From Lepas anatifera (taxonomy: Eukaryota; Arthropoda; Thecostraca; Lepadidae), in NCBI GenBank assembly GCA_034440635.1, contig JAOTON010002092.1, forward strand, positions 421,501-485,500: a stretch of DNA of 64,000 nucleotides, in the 5' to 3' direction. The notes under the pieces were generated by a model. It had not been told where the DNA came from. It saw only the letters and a list, made by a program, of their open reading frames with translations, and ran no database searches. Every line of letters starts with the position of its first letter. Position 1 is the stretch's first letter. Below are positions 45,568 to 56,194 of this stretch, one piece after another. The position numbers and the translations under genes are program-made.

Positions 45568-45669
45568 GTAACTATGTCACTAACCGGCGGACGCGACAAA
45601 TTAGAGCTCAACCGGCTGCTTCGGCTGGGCGTTGCCATGGTAACTATATCCCTGCCTGGCGGGCGTGCC
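45526..45669 (+). repeat. 72-bp tandem duplication across the catulin exon a donor
   Basis: Units begin at 45526 (AAACTGGAGCTCAACC) and 45598 (AAATTAGAGCTCAACC). Both include CGGCTGGGCGTTGCCATGGT AACTAT. 72 is a multiple of three and the frame stays open across both units to 45726. Confidence 0.9.
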
Positions 45670-45729
45670 AAACGTCAGCTTGAAAGCAACATATCGTTTT
45701 TCTCATGTATTACTGAACTGGAATGAATC

Positions 45730-46590
45730 GAGCGTTTCCTTCTCGTGCTGGAATCGCCACGGGAGTAGATACTATTTAAGCCTGGATGTATGAATGAATT
45801 ATTTCCTCATCAAGCAATTAGTATTCAATAGGCGTACCAAAAAATATGAAAAGTGCGCAGGGTCGGTCGCAGCCTCGGGCTATGGGGGAGGACAACCTGC
45901 CCTAACTCAAGATCGTCTATCATGGTGGAAGCCATGGTTTGCTTTTAAGGGTTTGTAGATAAACGTGGTCTTAGCTTGGCTAAGATCTCTTGGGAGAAAG
46001 GGCTAGAGAATTAATTGAGCAGAAAATCTAAGCAAAAGGGGGCCTACTGTTACTAACAAGGCTAATGGGAGAATTAACCTAACTAGGGTTGGGTATGGGA
46101 TTCTTATCCTATCTGGGGAGTGCTTGAGTGAAAGCACCTAGCCTTAGAACTGTATGCAAAAGGCTGACTCAGCCTCTAAAGGGGGATTTAAGCCGGAGGG
46201 GAGGCAGCTGCCTCTTCGGGACCTAACAGGGGCCTAGGCGGCTGACTCAGCCTCTAAAAGGGAGCCTGACTGGGGCCTATGCTAGTGTATCCTAGGGGCA
46301 GGTACCGTGGCACCTTTGCACAGACGCAGCCCGGGTGGAGGGTGTGAGTGGGGCCCCGCTTCTATTAAGCGGGGGTGAAAGAGAGAAGGCCTTGCGTTCT
46401 AGGGATTTTAGCAATGTTGGGCCGATAGGCCCAGACAAAGCCACACACCCAAGGACTGACGAGGTCCAACAAGTGTGCTCACCCTGGGACGAATCCCACC
46501 GCTCGGGTTTCCGGCCGAAGAGAGATAGAGACAGTAGAGAAAGAGTAGGGTTATGGGACTGAGAAGAAGAGGTACCAGGTGGCCGGAATC
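45730..46590. other. Intron sequence, unassigned
   Basis: Within catulin intron 1. CTGACTCAGCCTCTAAA occurs twice (46163 and 46240) as a small duplication. No gene. Confidence 0.45.
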
Positions 46591-47690
46591 CTAGAAACCA
46601 ACACCACCTGGACCGATAGAGTAATTACCAAACTGACCGGCTGACGTCCAACAGCACCACACCAACCAGCTGTAAAAACAACGGTTGGTGAGGCCGGCTG
46701 GAGCCAAAAGTACCGCACCGACCAGCTGTAAAAACAGCGGTCGGTGGGACAGACCGGTCGCAGCGGAGACTCGAACCGGGAGCAGGTCTTGAAAAAGTCT
46801 TCTACTCCTTCTTCTTGTCTTCGCAGCAGGAACAACAGCAAGCAGCAACGGCACCAGACGTGCCGGCAAACGCTCGGGCAGGGTGTCAGTCAGGCAGCGT
46901 CCCCTGTATCGGCTCAGCGTTCTCCCCGCCCCTCACATAGTTCCTGGATCTGATCCCTGGCTGCACCCACCAGAATCTCGGTAGGCTTGGAACTACTGTG
47001 GAGCCTGATAAAGACGCGCCCACTGCTGGTATAATATGACTGGAAAGGTGAGTTCACCCTGGGGTTGTGGAGATCACTCAGGATCTTCACCACCTGCAGC
47101 CGCTCTGCTGTCAGACTCCCATGAATGATGAGACCATGCCGGATGGGTCTAGTTCGGCGGCTGTAAACAGCCATCCGTTGCTCCAGGTACGCAAATCTGC
47201 ACAATATCACCTTTCTGTTGCGCAGGCGGTGACAGGCTGTTATTTCCCCCGGCGCAACTGGGACACCCACAAACTCCCCAATCAACCGAGAGGCCAAGCC
47301 TCTGGTATCTTCACTCTCTGTAGGAGGTGGGATTACCTTGCCAGAGAGTAGCAGTGTACTCTTTCTACTGTATTGGGCCTGCTCCTCAACAGCAATCGAC
47401 AGTTGTTTACAGCTGGCAGCTGTGCTGGCTTGGTTCTCCAGTATTTGGGATAGGGCAACAGAAATGGAGGCACAACTGGTGTCGATGGAGGCAATGCTGT
47501 TCTCAACAGCTTCCCTTCTATCAATGTTTTCAGAGACTTTGTAGTTCAGTTGTCTCTGATCGTAGTTCCGTCACTTCTTCTTTGACTTGGTGAGTTCACT
47601 TTTGTACAGTTCTAACTCGCCTTTTAGGTCCCCTACGGATTTGTCAAGGAACTGAATTGCTTGTACCGGTGATCGCTTCATTCTGGGAGT
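46591..47690 (-). pseudogene. LINE ORF1 fragment (coiled coil plus RRM, L1-like)
   Basis: Reading leftward from MKRSPVQAIQFLDKSVGD (about 47680): a coiled-coil region with KGELELYKSELTKSKKK, a stop, ENSIASIDTSCASISVALSQ; then 47297-46914 LIGEFVGVPVAPGEITACHR, RKVILCRFAYLEQRMAVYSR, HGSLTAERLQVVKILSDLH. This matches the RRM-and-C-terminal-domain layout of L1-type ORF1 (xITxCHRxG...VIVRFxxRxxRxxVxxxRR...INExLTxxR). No reverse transcriptase follows; the leftward sequence has a 51-bp direct repeat (CTGTTTTTACAGCTGG at about 46670 and 46730). In an intron of catulin, opposite strand. Confidence 0.7.
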
Positions 47691-49004
47691 CTCTGAGAAC
47701 AATTGCAAAGTTGCTTATTTGTGTCAACAACTCAGGATCACAAGTCCATGTGTCTGCTATTTACAAAATTTGGCTGGGGAATGGATGATCCACCAAACCA
47801 ATCGAATCAATCGAAGCTAAAAAAGACGAGCCATCTCCAGCCAGAAGCTTTTCAACACAGCTTGTCTTAACCCAGGCCAGGGTAAGAAGACAAATCTCAG
47901 GTTTAGGAAGTCGAACAATAGAACCCAATGACCTCACAGACCTCAAATGTCAGGGAGAAACAAGGTTGTTGAGCTATGATTTGAAATCACATTAATGGCT
48001 AGTGAGTGAGGACGGCGATGCTATACCATACGGAGAGCCAGCCAGAATGCCGCAGTGGTGACAAGTTTTTGAGGTTAAGAATTCCTGTGGAACATGGAAG
48101 TTGTCAGTTTAACACAAATTGAACTGGCAAGAAGAAAACCAGTTACCAGAATCAGGCAAAGCTACCTACTTATGTCAACCTACCTAACCAGACGCACGCA
48201 AGAAAAAAACTACGGATTAGATAGCCTTATTCCTAACAAACAACTAAAGTCAACACGAGGGGAAAGAAAATATATCAAGCTAACCGGTAACCCAGTCCTA
48301 CCTTCAAATATATTTCAGTTAAAGCTGGAGTCCGACGAGCCAACCTCGACCCTCACCGCCAGCCAGTCAGCACAACAAAGGCCGGCCCAGTTCAAAATGG
48401 CGGCACAGATCGCCAACCACCGCAAAAAGGAGGCGGTGTACAAACAAAAGTTTGAAATACGCACTAAACTCGTCTGCGGTAAATAATCCGAAAAAATTGT
48501 TTTAATCAAAAGGGCAAGATAAATATGCCTTATCCTAATCATAATAGACACTCACAAAGCCGTATGACCCTGGCAGTTGGTCGTCGTTGACCCCCCCAAC
48601 ACTCACAAAAAAGCACTGCTTTCTTACCTACTATTTGTGGAGCACATGGTGGCGTTCAGAGAGCGAGCGGACACAACCGGTACCCACGGAGGTAGGATGA
48701 TATGCTGATTCCTGTTCTTTGCGTTCGAAACGTCGCTTATTGCCTCAGTTATGACTTTGCTCATGGAGGACATATCTTCAAAATGAAAGCCCTCAGCCCT
48801 TTATCTCACTCACTTGTTTACCCTTAGCACCTTTCCCCATTCATATCCGGACATAATTTATGTCATGAATTAATGTATTGCGATTTAAATTTTATTAAAG
48901 GAAATGTGCAGTTAGGAAATAGTTAATGTCATGAATAAATGTACTGGAATTTGCATATTATTAAAGGAAATTTACATTTTGTGTGTGCATACTTGGCTAC
49001 TATT
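47691..49004. other. Intron sequence, mostly unassigned
   Basis: A 130-codon plus frame at 48094-48486 (with TASQSAQQRPAQFKMAAQIA) has no recognised domain. 48558-48600 is a fragment of the third SINE family tail. ATGTCATGAATnAATGTA occurs twice near 48862 and 48928. Confidence 0.4.
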
Positions 49005-49235
49005 CTGAGTCGGAGTTGACTCCGACTCAACTATTATTTGAATCAGAGTCGGGTCGACTCACTTCTGAATTTGGATTGAGTCGAGTCGGCTCACCATTTA
49101 TTTTCAACACAGTGAATCGAGTCAGAATCAGAGTCAGCCTTTGAGCTGTGAGTACCCAAGAAAATTTGAGTCATCAACAAGTCTGCTGCGCAGGTTGCAG
49201 CGGCTGCGCAGGTTGCAGCGGTGATGACCTGCCAT
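49005..49235 (+). repeat. GAGTCG-rich simple-sequence cluster
   Basis: Variants of GAGTCR about every 6-12 bp (49005-49170), including a GAGTCGGAGT TG ACTCCGACTC inverted pair (49009-49030). It is followed by a doubled CTGCGCAGGTTGCAGCGG at 49184-49220. Confidence 0.75.
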
Positions 49236-49408
49236 CACGTTCATCACAGTAAAAAACTGGGCCGAAAGTCCTCATCTAATTTTATTTCCTGTCCGGAAAT
49301 TAGCTCATCATTTCCGTCACACCTGCTGTAAGCTACTTGCTGAGTATTTCCTGGTTCAAATTCAGCGTACGTTGGTGACTTCCAACTTGATATGCCCCTA
49401 GATCTGCC

Positions 49409-49655
49409 CATGGGCGGATCCAGGGGGGCAAGGGGGCACGTGCCCCCCAGATCGACCCTCGGCGCCCCCCTGAAAGGTCGATGGCGCCCCCTGAAATGTC
49501 GCTTCCCACCCCCCCGATACGAAAGTCGGCGCCCACCGATAGAATTTGGCGCCCACTTGATAGGTTTTGCCGGTCATAAGTGGCGCCCCCCTGGTCCGGA
49601 TGGCGCCCCCCCGGGAAGGTGCCCCCTCCGATCGGCAATCCTGGATCCGCCTATG
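49409..49655 (+). mobile_element. Complete 247-bp hAT-type MITE
   Basis: Terminal inverted repeats CATGGGCGGATCCAGG and CCTGGATCCGCCTATG (15 of 16), with an exact 8-bp target duplication GATCTGCC at 49401-49408 and 49656-49663. The interior is GC-rich with GGGGGCACGTGCCCCCC. The 8-bp duplication places it with hAT elements. It serves as the reference for fragments at 1228, 13530, 21740 and 43770. Confidence 0.9.
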
Positions 49656-49972
49656 GATCTGCCTAGTGGTCGATCTGCACCCATAAAATCCCCACCGCAC
49701 CAAACCATAAAATCCGCACCATAATATATGCGCATCACCGTAACACCCACACAGGGATCTCGGAGGTCAGCCATGGGCTCTGAACAAATAACTTCATGAA
49801 AAAAACTGTGATTACTTTACAATACAGGTATTGTCTGAAGCTGGCCACTACTGATACTTATGTTTTGTTTTGTAAAAACACTGAGGAAACAGGCAAGACC
49901 AAAACATCTGTGCAATTTTGCCATGGTGGCATGTGCCTGAAGCGACGCTTCAAGTAGTGTTGTCATTTTCAG

Positions 49973-50083
49973 GAGAGCCGGGAGTGCACGTCGCCTACCG
50001 GGGAGTATGACGAGGCCGTCTCCAGCGTGCTCAAGTCCATGCGGGAACTACGTTCCAACTTCCAGGCGGTGGCCATGGAGCAG
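49973..50083 (+). CDS. CTNNAL1: alpha-catulin internal exon b
   Basis: 37 codons, ESRECTSPTGEYDEAVSSVL to NFQAVAMEQ, phase 0 at both ends. It continues exon a without a gap in the family alignment: the LNQLLRLGVAM/ESREC join spans the linker before the next helix (YDEAVSSVLKSMRELRSNF). Acceptor TGTCATTTTCAG/GAG, donor CAG/GTATGG. Phase 0 means that using the second donor of exon a would keep the frame. Confidence 0.85.
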
Positions 50084-50261
50084 GTATGGCGCCGAGCCGC
50101 TGTCTTGCTGCCTGCTACAGTGCGCCACATGCCGATCAGATGCCCCTCTGCACCACTTCTAATAGCAGTATCTGCTATTAATAGGCAAAATGAAAAGAGC
50201 GGCGGCAGACGGCGCATTTAGGACATAAGAACAAATGTAGCATGCAGGTATATATTTTTTT

Positions 50262-50614
50262 AATAAATTTTTGTTCAAGTTGTTCCTAGTACGACTGGTG
50301 GAGTCGGAGTCTCACTAAAGTCATCAAGGGACTTGTCACGGAGACCCCGACCCCACCACCCGAACGAGCAACTCCCTCAATGGAGGGTTAATTTAGAAGC
50401 CAAAGTTTAACGTCCCACAAAGCACAGGGACGGCTGCCCCGCTCAGGTCACCCTCTCACCAGTCAGTTGCCAGCCGACCTGTACGTCGGGTAAACTATTG
50501 AGCGCCGGAGCGTCTCAGGGGAACCGATCCCAAGCCTGGGCATGCACTGCCACTGCATGCTTCTGAGCAGTGGGCCGGAGCCCAACGCTCTACCAACTGA
50601 GCTACCGGGGCGGC
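50262..50614 (-). mobile_element. tRNA-derived SINE, copy 2
   Basis: Minus-strand copy of 19922-20275 with the same head (GCCGCCCCGGTAGCTCAGTT reversed, ending 50614), ACGTTAAACTTTGGCTTCTA body and an A/T-rich tail near 50262. In catulin intron 2. Confidence 0.85.
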
Positions 50615-51496
50615 TCAGTCTGTATTTATATTATCAGTATGTATTTGTATTACTTCATGAACTATCACGTGATATTTACACCTTTTGCCTTCAGACTAGT
50701 TAAGCTTGAAACCATACTCGGCTGAATGTGTTCTTCAAAGACAGCAATGGCGTACACTATTCTCAGAAGACCACCACTGACGATAGGTTAACACCCCGTG
50801 CCGTGGGGGGTGCCCTAACACCCAATTACGGTGCCCCAACACCCAATTACGGTGAATTGACCAGTAAGGAAACATATTGCAACAGCAGGACACCAGCAAC
50901 AGTTTCGGAGAAAAATATCAAAAACTTCAAACCCATGGTAGAGGGGGTAAGATGATAGAATCTTTGAAAATCAATTGCATATTCTGATTTGTCATGAAAA
51001 ACTACACATAAAAATGCCCGGGAGATAGGGACTTTGAAATAGTCCTCCCCCTAGTACTGTTGCTCTAGAAGTCTTTACAGGCATCCTACAGCTAGTTCTA
51101 GATGTGTCACCAAACAGCGATTTATTCTGTGATCCTTTAGGTCGCGTGATGCGATAGCGTTTACGGACACAGATCCAGTTTTTTAATGATGTGCACTTTT
51201 ACATTCGTAAACACATGTACTGGAAAGTTTTTTTTGAATTGTAATAGCGGTTTATTGTAGAACAAACTTTCCGATACATTTGTTTATGAATGACAGGTTG
51301 ATACGCTACCACGAACAGGAGCAGATCCAAGGTAATGTGCGGGGGGGGCAATTTGCCCATAAACTTCGGCACAACATTGGAATTTTACCCAGCCATAGGC
51401 TATTTCGATAGACTTTGTTAGAAAAAAACTATATTTTTCACTCTTTTGGCCTGGCTACTGTGCCGAGCGGTTGGCCGGATGCGGCTGTGACCGCAG
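50615..51496. other. Catulin intron 2 sequence
   Basis: ACACCCAATTACGGTG is doubled near 50818-50853. A MITE-like patch (GGAGCAGATCCAAGG, GGGGGGGGCAATTTGCCC) lies at 51318-51365. No gene. Confidence 0.4.
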
Positions 51497-51658
51497 GCTG
51501 GCGATGTGCTGCTTCACCAGGCGTCCGAGCTGATCCGAGGGGTCGGCGACGAGGGGGAGGTGATATCCGCCATGAAGGCCGCTGCACTGGCTGTCGACGC
51601 CGACCGGCTGCAGGAGTTCTCCTTTCGATTCCACGAGCACAGCGACCACGTGCAGGAG
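51497..51658 (+). CDS. CTNNAL1: alpha-catulin internal exon c
   Basis: 54 codons, AGDVLLHQASELIRGVGDEG through LQEFSFRFHEHSDHVQE, phase 0 to 0. Acceptor CTGTGACCGCAG/GCT, donor GAG/GTGAGG. It aligns with the known catulin segment that precedes the CRLLRH motif (helix pattern ...ALAEYACKLSEQKEQLVE). No stops; high GC at third positions, unlike the AT-rich intron around it. Confidence 0.85.
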
Positions 51659-52160
51659 GTGAGGCGATATTAAGCTCTACCGAACACCATACTTTTTAGC
51701 CAGTGATAGCCCGCATAACCCAAGAAGGCGGGTCATACGTATTGGGCTGTGCTGCCTAGTTCTGCATCGCAGCGATTACCGAATCGATGAGGGGCTGGTT
51801 ATGCTTGGCTACTGGTCGGCAGCGGCTGTTTGTAGCCTGCGTCATATTCTCAAAGCAAATTGAATGGTCCATTTGCGACATTTTGCAACACTGTACCATA
51901 ACAAGGTGTTACGAAATAGTGTGTCCAGCAAAATGTGTATGGATGAGCTGTTGGTATCACCAATTGCAACAATGCCAATACTTCAGTAAAGATCAGTCCC
52001 ATGGTGTGCCATTCGCGGCCGCAGCCGGAGTACTACCCCCTGCTGAAGACAGCGTATGTGTCAGTTCCACCTTTAATCAAGGCATTTTTTAAGGAAAAGT
52101 CAGTTGGGGGGGGTTCATTTCTTGTGCTGGCCATTAGAGTGTCGTCAGGGGATCCAGGGG
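51659..52160. other. Catulin intron 3, 5' part, unassigned
   Basis: No gene or repeat recognised. Confidence 0.4.
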
Positions 52161-52162
52161 CG

Positions 52163-52375
52163 GACGCAGACCCAAGTTTTGGGGGCCAAACCCATGTCTG
52201 TCTCTCCTCCTGGAGGGAGTGGGGGTGGGACGTGCATTTTTGTGTGCGCTCCTGGGGGGAGGGTGGGGGAGTGAATATTTTTTTGCTCGACAGACCTAGT
52301 GCAAACACCTTTTTCAAAAATTTCCGGACTTTGGGGGCCATGACTGGAATGCTCCCCCCCCTGCGTCCGCCAATG
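52163..52375. mobile_element. Short hAT-type element
   Basis: CAGGGGCGGACGCAGAC at the left and CTGCGTCCGCCAATG at the right are inverted. Possible target copies AGGGGATC/GGGGTATC are imperfect. GTGGGGGGGAGGG-type purine runs inside. Confidence 0.55.
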
Positions 52376-52379
52376 GGGG

Positions 52380-54288
52380 TATCAAGATCCCATTTTGAGG
52401 GTTTAATAAAACTTTGACGCGTTAGTGTTTAAAAATATGTTTCTTAAAGGTCGTTTTTTCGAAAGGTCAAACCGAGTTAGAAAAGGGGCCAAAGAGAGGC
52501 AAAATTGTATTTCCACTAAAATAGCCAAATAAACACCACAAAAGCCAGATTTGAGGCTAAAACGACCACTTGCGGTAGTTATAAACCTGCAGAAAAAGCG
52601 ACTTGTATCACTGCTTAAAACTAGTTGTTGAAAGTTTGACATTGACTTGACGCCATATTTTTAGCACACTACCCATTTAAAAGGAGGCCAGGGGTGCCCT
52701 TGCAACCTCTTGTGGCCATCAAAGGATTTTATCCACATAACCAGAACATTTTTTTAGCATCATCAATCACACCCCCCCTCTACTTTTTAAGCCACAATTT
52801 CCTGATCTCAGTCAAAATGGGGATAAACCGGAAATTTTTACAATCAGTTGCTGCGGAAGGCAAAGAGGAGCCCAAATTCGGAAAGTTTTTGGTACTTACG
52901 TAGAAAGTTTGCTGTCAGCATTAGGTTGAACTTTGGCTGGCCCCCTCACTTTTTGCCGGTGCCGATGCTTATATATGCTACCACCACAAATAATAAATAA
53001 AAAGGCTAAGCACTTCATACCGCCACACCAGCAACCAGTCTTACGCACTTTGACTACACCGTGTCCCGTCTAATCCACGAACAAGCTCTAAGCGCTGACA
53101 ACTGACTGCGTGCGAAATCATCATGAAATGTCACGGTACTGGCTGGGACGTCGGCTTCTGGTCGGATGGAACAGGATGTTTGATTGGTTGCACTCAGCGT
53201 TCATCTCCAGCGTTGTGATTAGTTGATGCTGAGGCTGCTTTGCCGGGATTTCCCGTAACTACGGGCTTTGTTTCGTCTTCGCACGATGGAGTGGACAGCC
53301 ACGGGGGAAATTTTTAACCGAATCTTTGTGGATTGCCAATTTTAAACCAGAAATATAACTAAGTTATAACCATAGGGTGATGTTTTGTCTTATTCTCGTT
53401 AGGTGAGTCTGCATTTGGTCAATTTTAAGCCATCTATTTCACTGGGGGGCTGATTTCCAGGCACTGGGAGGGGGAGGGCATTTCGGCCGCCGTGGGGGCA
53501 AATGGCCCCCAGTTAATATGTTAAAAATGGCCTGCCTTTAACCCCAAGATAGCATTGCCATTCAAAGATAGGGATGTGTTCGCCCCAGTTGGTGATGGGC
53601 CGCAGTGGCGCACTCCAGAATCAACATTTTTGGGGGCAGTTCGATGTGCAGGTTCTGGTGAGACATTTGGTCTGTATCTTTGGAGCCCCCAACATTCTGC
53701 AAGTAAGTTTTATAAGAGGTGGTGTTGCAGTTTACACGGAGCTGGTCCAAAATCTGTATTAAATGCACCGTTGCTTAAATTCTCTGTTCTTTTGATCTCA
53801 TTGCGCTGATGTGGGTTGCAGTATAAGAAACTGTATGTCAGAGGCGTGAGCAGAGACAAAAACGCCCATGTTTTCATAAATGATCTTGAATTTGACTGCA
53901 AACATATTTGACAAGTATCTAGCATGACTAGTAACTTAATCAAAGCGCACACGTACCTAGGATGACAATTAAGATTTCACTAAAACAGGGATCGCTTATG
54001 CCCAGCCTTATATTTATGCTTAGGCGTTTTCAGAAGGATATATATCTATCAGTAAATATTTAACGGTGTTATGGCAGCCTTTGATAGGCACAGGGCAGTG
54101 TCATGACAAAAGCTATTACCCAAAAAACTTTCAAATAATTGATGGTGTGTTTCTCTTTTTCAAATTATTATTGAAATGGTTGACATGTCACTCACTTGCA
54201 TCTCGCGGTTGACAATTTTTACTCCTAACCGACATACCATCAACCAAGTCAACTTCTCATTATCTGCCACACACATCGTTACCAGCCT
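52380..54288. other. Catulin intron 3, unassigned middle part
   Basis: Several short frames without motifs. 53460-53515 has GGGGGAGGGCATTTCGGCC debris of a hAT-type end. Nothing else. Confidence 0.4.
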
Positions 54289-54445
54289 TGGCCCGTTTGC
54301 AAACGTCCGGCCCGTTTGCAAACGGGCCGGACGTTGTGCTAACGGGCCGGCCCATTTGTAAACGGGCCAATTTGCTGGCCTGTTTGCATACGGGCCAGCT
54401 ATTTGGCCCGTTTACAAACGAGCCGGTTTTCCATACGGGCCGTAA
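54289..54445. repeat. Array of GGCCCGTTTGCAAACGGGCC palindromes
   Basis: Around seven full or half units of GGCCCGTTTGCAAACGGGCC-type sequence in both orientations. 54302-54335 is a perfect 34-bp palindrome whose half is AACGTCCGGCCCGTTTG. It abuts the truncated side of TTAA element copy 7. Confidence 0.85.
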
Positions 54446-55194
54446 CATATTCATCATTGGATTCCTCTCGTCGTGGGTGGCGAATCGAATTATGTACGAT
54501 ATGACATTGCTAGGTAAAATTGTGAAAATGACCTGACCTCGACCTAGGTCAGGGTCACATGGTGACCTAGTATGGTCAGGCTGCATATCAATCTAATCCC
54601 CGTGACAATATAAGCACAATGCAAGCAAAATAGGAGCTTTATCTAAATTCAGTGAAAGTTATTGGCAAACCAATCACTGTATGCTCCTGTGACCTGACAT
54701 GATCTTTGAGAGGTCAGATGGTTAAAAAATCAACTTTATGGTCAAGATCATGGTAAGAATACACGGTTTGAGGATTTTCAGCTTGATCTATCCAGTATTT
54801 ACTGAAAACGAGCCATTTCTATTTCTCGCCATAGACTTATAATGAGGTGACCAAAAAATTGACCCCACCTTGGGTCAACAATATCAAAATTCTGAGATCG
54901 CAGATTTGTAGTCCCTAATGACCTTATCATATTCTGAAAGTTTCAAATACATCCGTTGGCTGATGTCCCTTAGGCGCTGCTCCAAACTCGTGATTTTAGG
55001 TTTTGAGGTTGGGTCACCTGACCTTGAATAGCTCCTTGACCTGACTCGACCTTGCCTCAAAAATTTGTTCAGATGTGGAAAATTGAGCAGGAATAAAGTA
55101 CTGTAAGTTTCGTTGCTCTGCGTCTCTTCGTTTTTGCGTGTTCTGGGGAAAACCAGGAGAGGGCAAATTTCGCCCCCAGCGGGGCGCGTGTTAA
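54443..55194. mobile_element. TTAA-ended, AGGTCA-rich element (copy 7, left-truncated)
   Basis: Right end GGGGCGCGTGTTAA (55194). The interior matches copy 6: CCTCTCGTCnnnnnnGGCGAATCG-type start, TGACCTGACCTCGACCTAGG, CTTGGGTCAACAATATCAAA and GGGTCACCTGACCTTG. The left terminus is lost at the palindrome array. Confidence 0.7.
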
Positions 55195-55603
55195 ACAAGT
55201 ACGACAGGTAGCTATGCATGGTTGCTTGAACATTCGAATGTTTTGCTGTTAAGTTCTGCATTCTGCTATCAATCAGCCATACACTAAATCGCTTTATAGA
55301 CTCACATTTAAAAATCATGTTTACAACTTCATCATTGATTCAGATATCAATTCTGAAGCTGTTGTGCGTAGAGCTATCGTTTTCTTTAAGTACTCAATTT
55401 TCGTAATGTTCGTGTTTGGCACTATACCAAATTCTTTCCCCTTATACTCGCCCAAGGCATTTGGTGAAACTTGGTTGGTTAAACTCAAGGAAAGCTATCA
55501 ATTCGGTGCGTGTCGGATTTCAGAACTGAGAATGCGGTGTATCCCCAGTCTGACTGCTACGTCACATGACTCCTGAAAGTGCTTGCCTTGGTGCTACTGG
55601 AAG

Positions 55604-56034
55604 GTGTGTAAACGGTTGCCGCACGTGGCTCCTGAGAGCCATCAGTAGTTTCCATTGACTGGTGTGTTAATGGTCATAGCACCTGACACCTGTGGGGATA
55701 TTACAGAAAGTGGCATCGCCCACGGAGATGCCTCAGATTTCTGAGTGTCCTTTGAAAGTTTATTATAAACTGTTGCGGCACGTGACACCTGCGGAGTTGC
55801 CCCAGACTCCTGACTGAATGTCACTTCGCAGGTTTATAAACTGTTGCGGCACGTGACACCATCGGAATGCCATAGATTTCTGACTGAGTGTCATTTTCAG
55901 GTTTGTAAACTGATGCGGCACGTGGCACCATCCGAATGCCATAGATTCCTGACTGTCATTTGCAGGTTTGTAAACTGTTGCGGCACGTGGCACCATCCGA
56001 ATGCCATAGATTCCTGACTGAGTGTCATTTGCAG
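55604..56034 (+). repeat. Minisatellite made from the acceptor side of catulin exon d
   Basis: Units of 58-96 bp starting at about 55604, 55662, 55758, 55832, 55901 and 55966, then the genuine exon at 56035. Each repeats TTTGCAGGTTTGTAAACTGT followed by TGCGGCACGTGGCACC and CCATAGATTCCTGACTGAGT. So the unit spans the end of the intron, the AG acceptor and the first 30 coding bases. Younger units (55901 on) are nearly identical; older ones to the left have lost the AG or shifted it. Confidence 0.9.
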
Positions 56035-56194
56035 GTTTGTAAACTGTTGCGGCACGTGGCACCCACGGAAACGCTACAAATCGCCACGAAGTACTCGGAG
56101 ATCAACCTGCGGTTGTACGGGCCGCAGCTGGTGGCCGCTGCTCATATCGTGTGCCTTCACCCCAACTCCAAAATTGCCAAAGAAAACTATGAAG
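56035..56194 (+). CDS. CTNNAL1: alpha-catulin internal exon d
   Basis: 53 codons plus one base: VCKLLRHVAPTETLQIATKY, INLRLYGPQLVAAAHIVCLH, PNSKIAKENYE. Known catulins have CRLLRHISGTEPLEI...AAETLxLHPSSKIAKEN, an unmistakable match. Acceptor CATTTGCAG/GTT, donor GAAG/GTATGT, leaving phase 1. The same acceptor and exon start are repeated upstream, giving several competing 3' splice sites. The next exon (expected FCEAWESQI-like) was not found before the window ends. Confidence 0.92.

Noticed and set aside
48094..48486. 130-codon plus-strand frame as a host exon
   Set aside because: No homology recognised and no convincing splice sites; left as unassigned.
55763..56062. Minus-strand repeated peptide
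   Set aside because: Antisense shadow of the exon d acceptor minisatellite.
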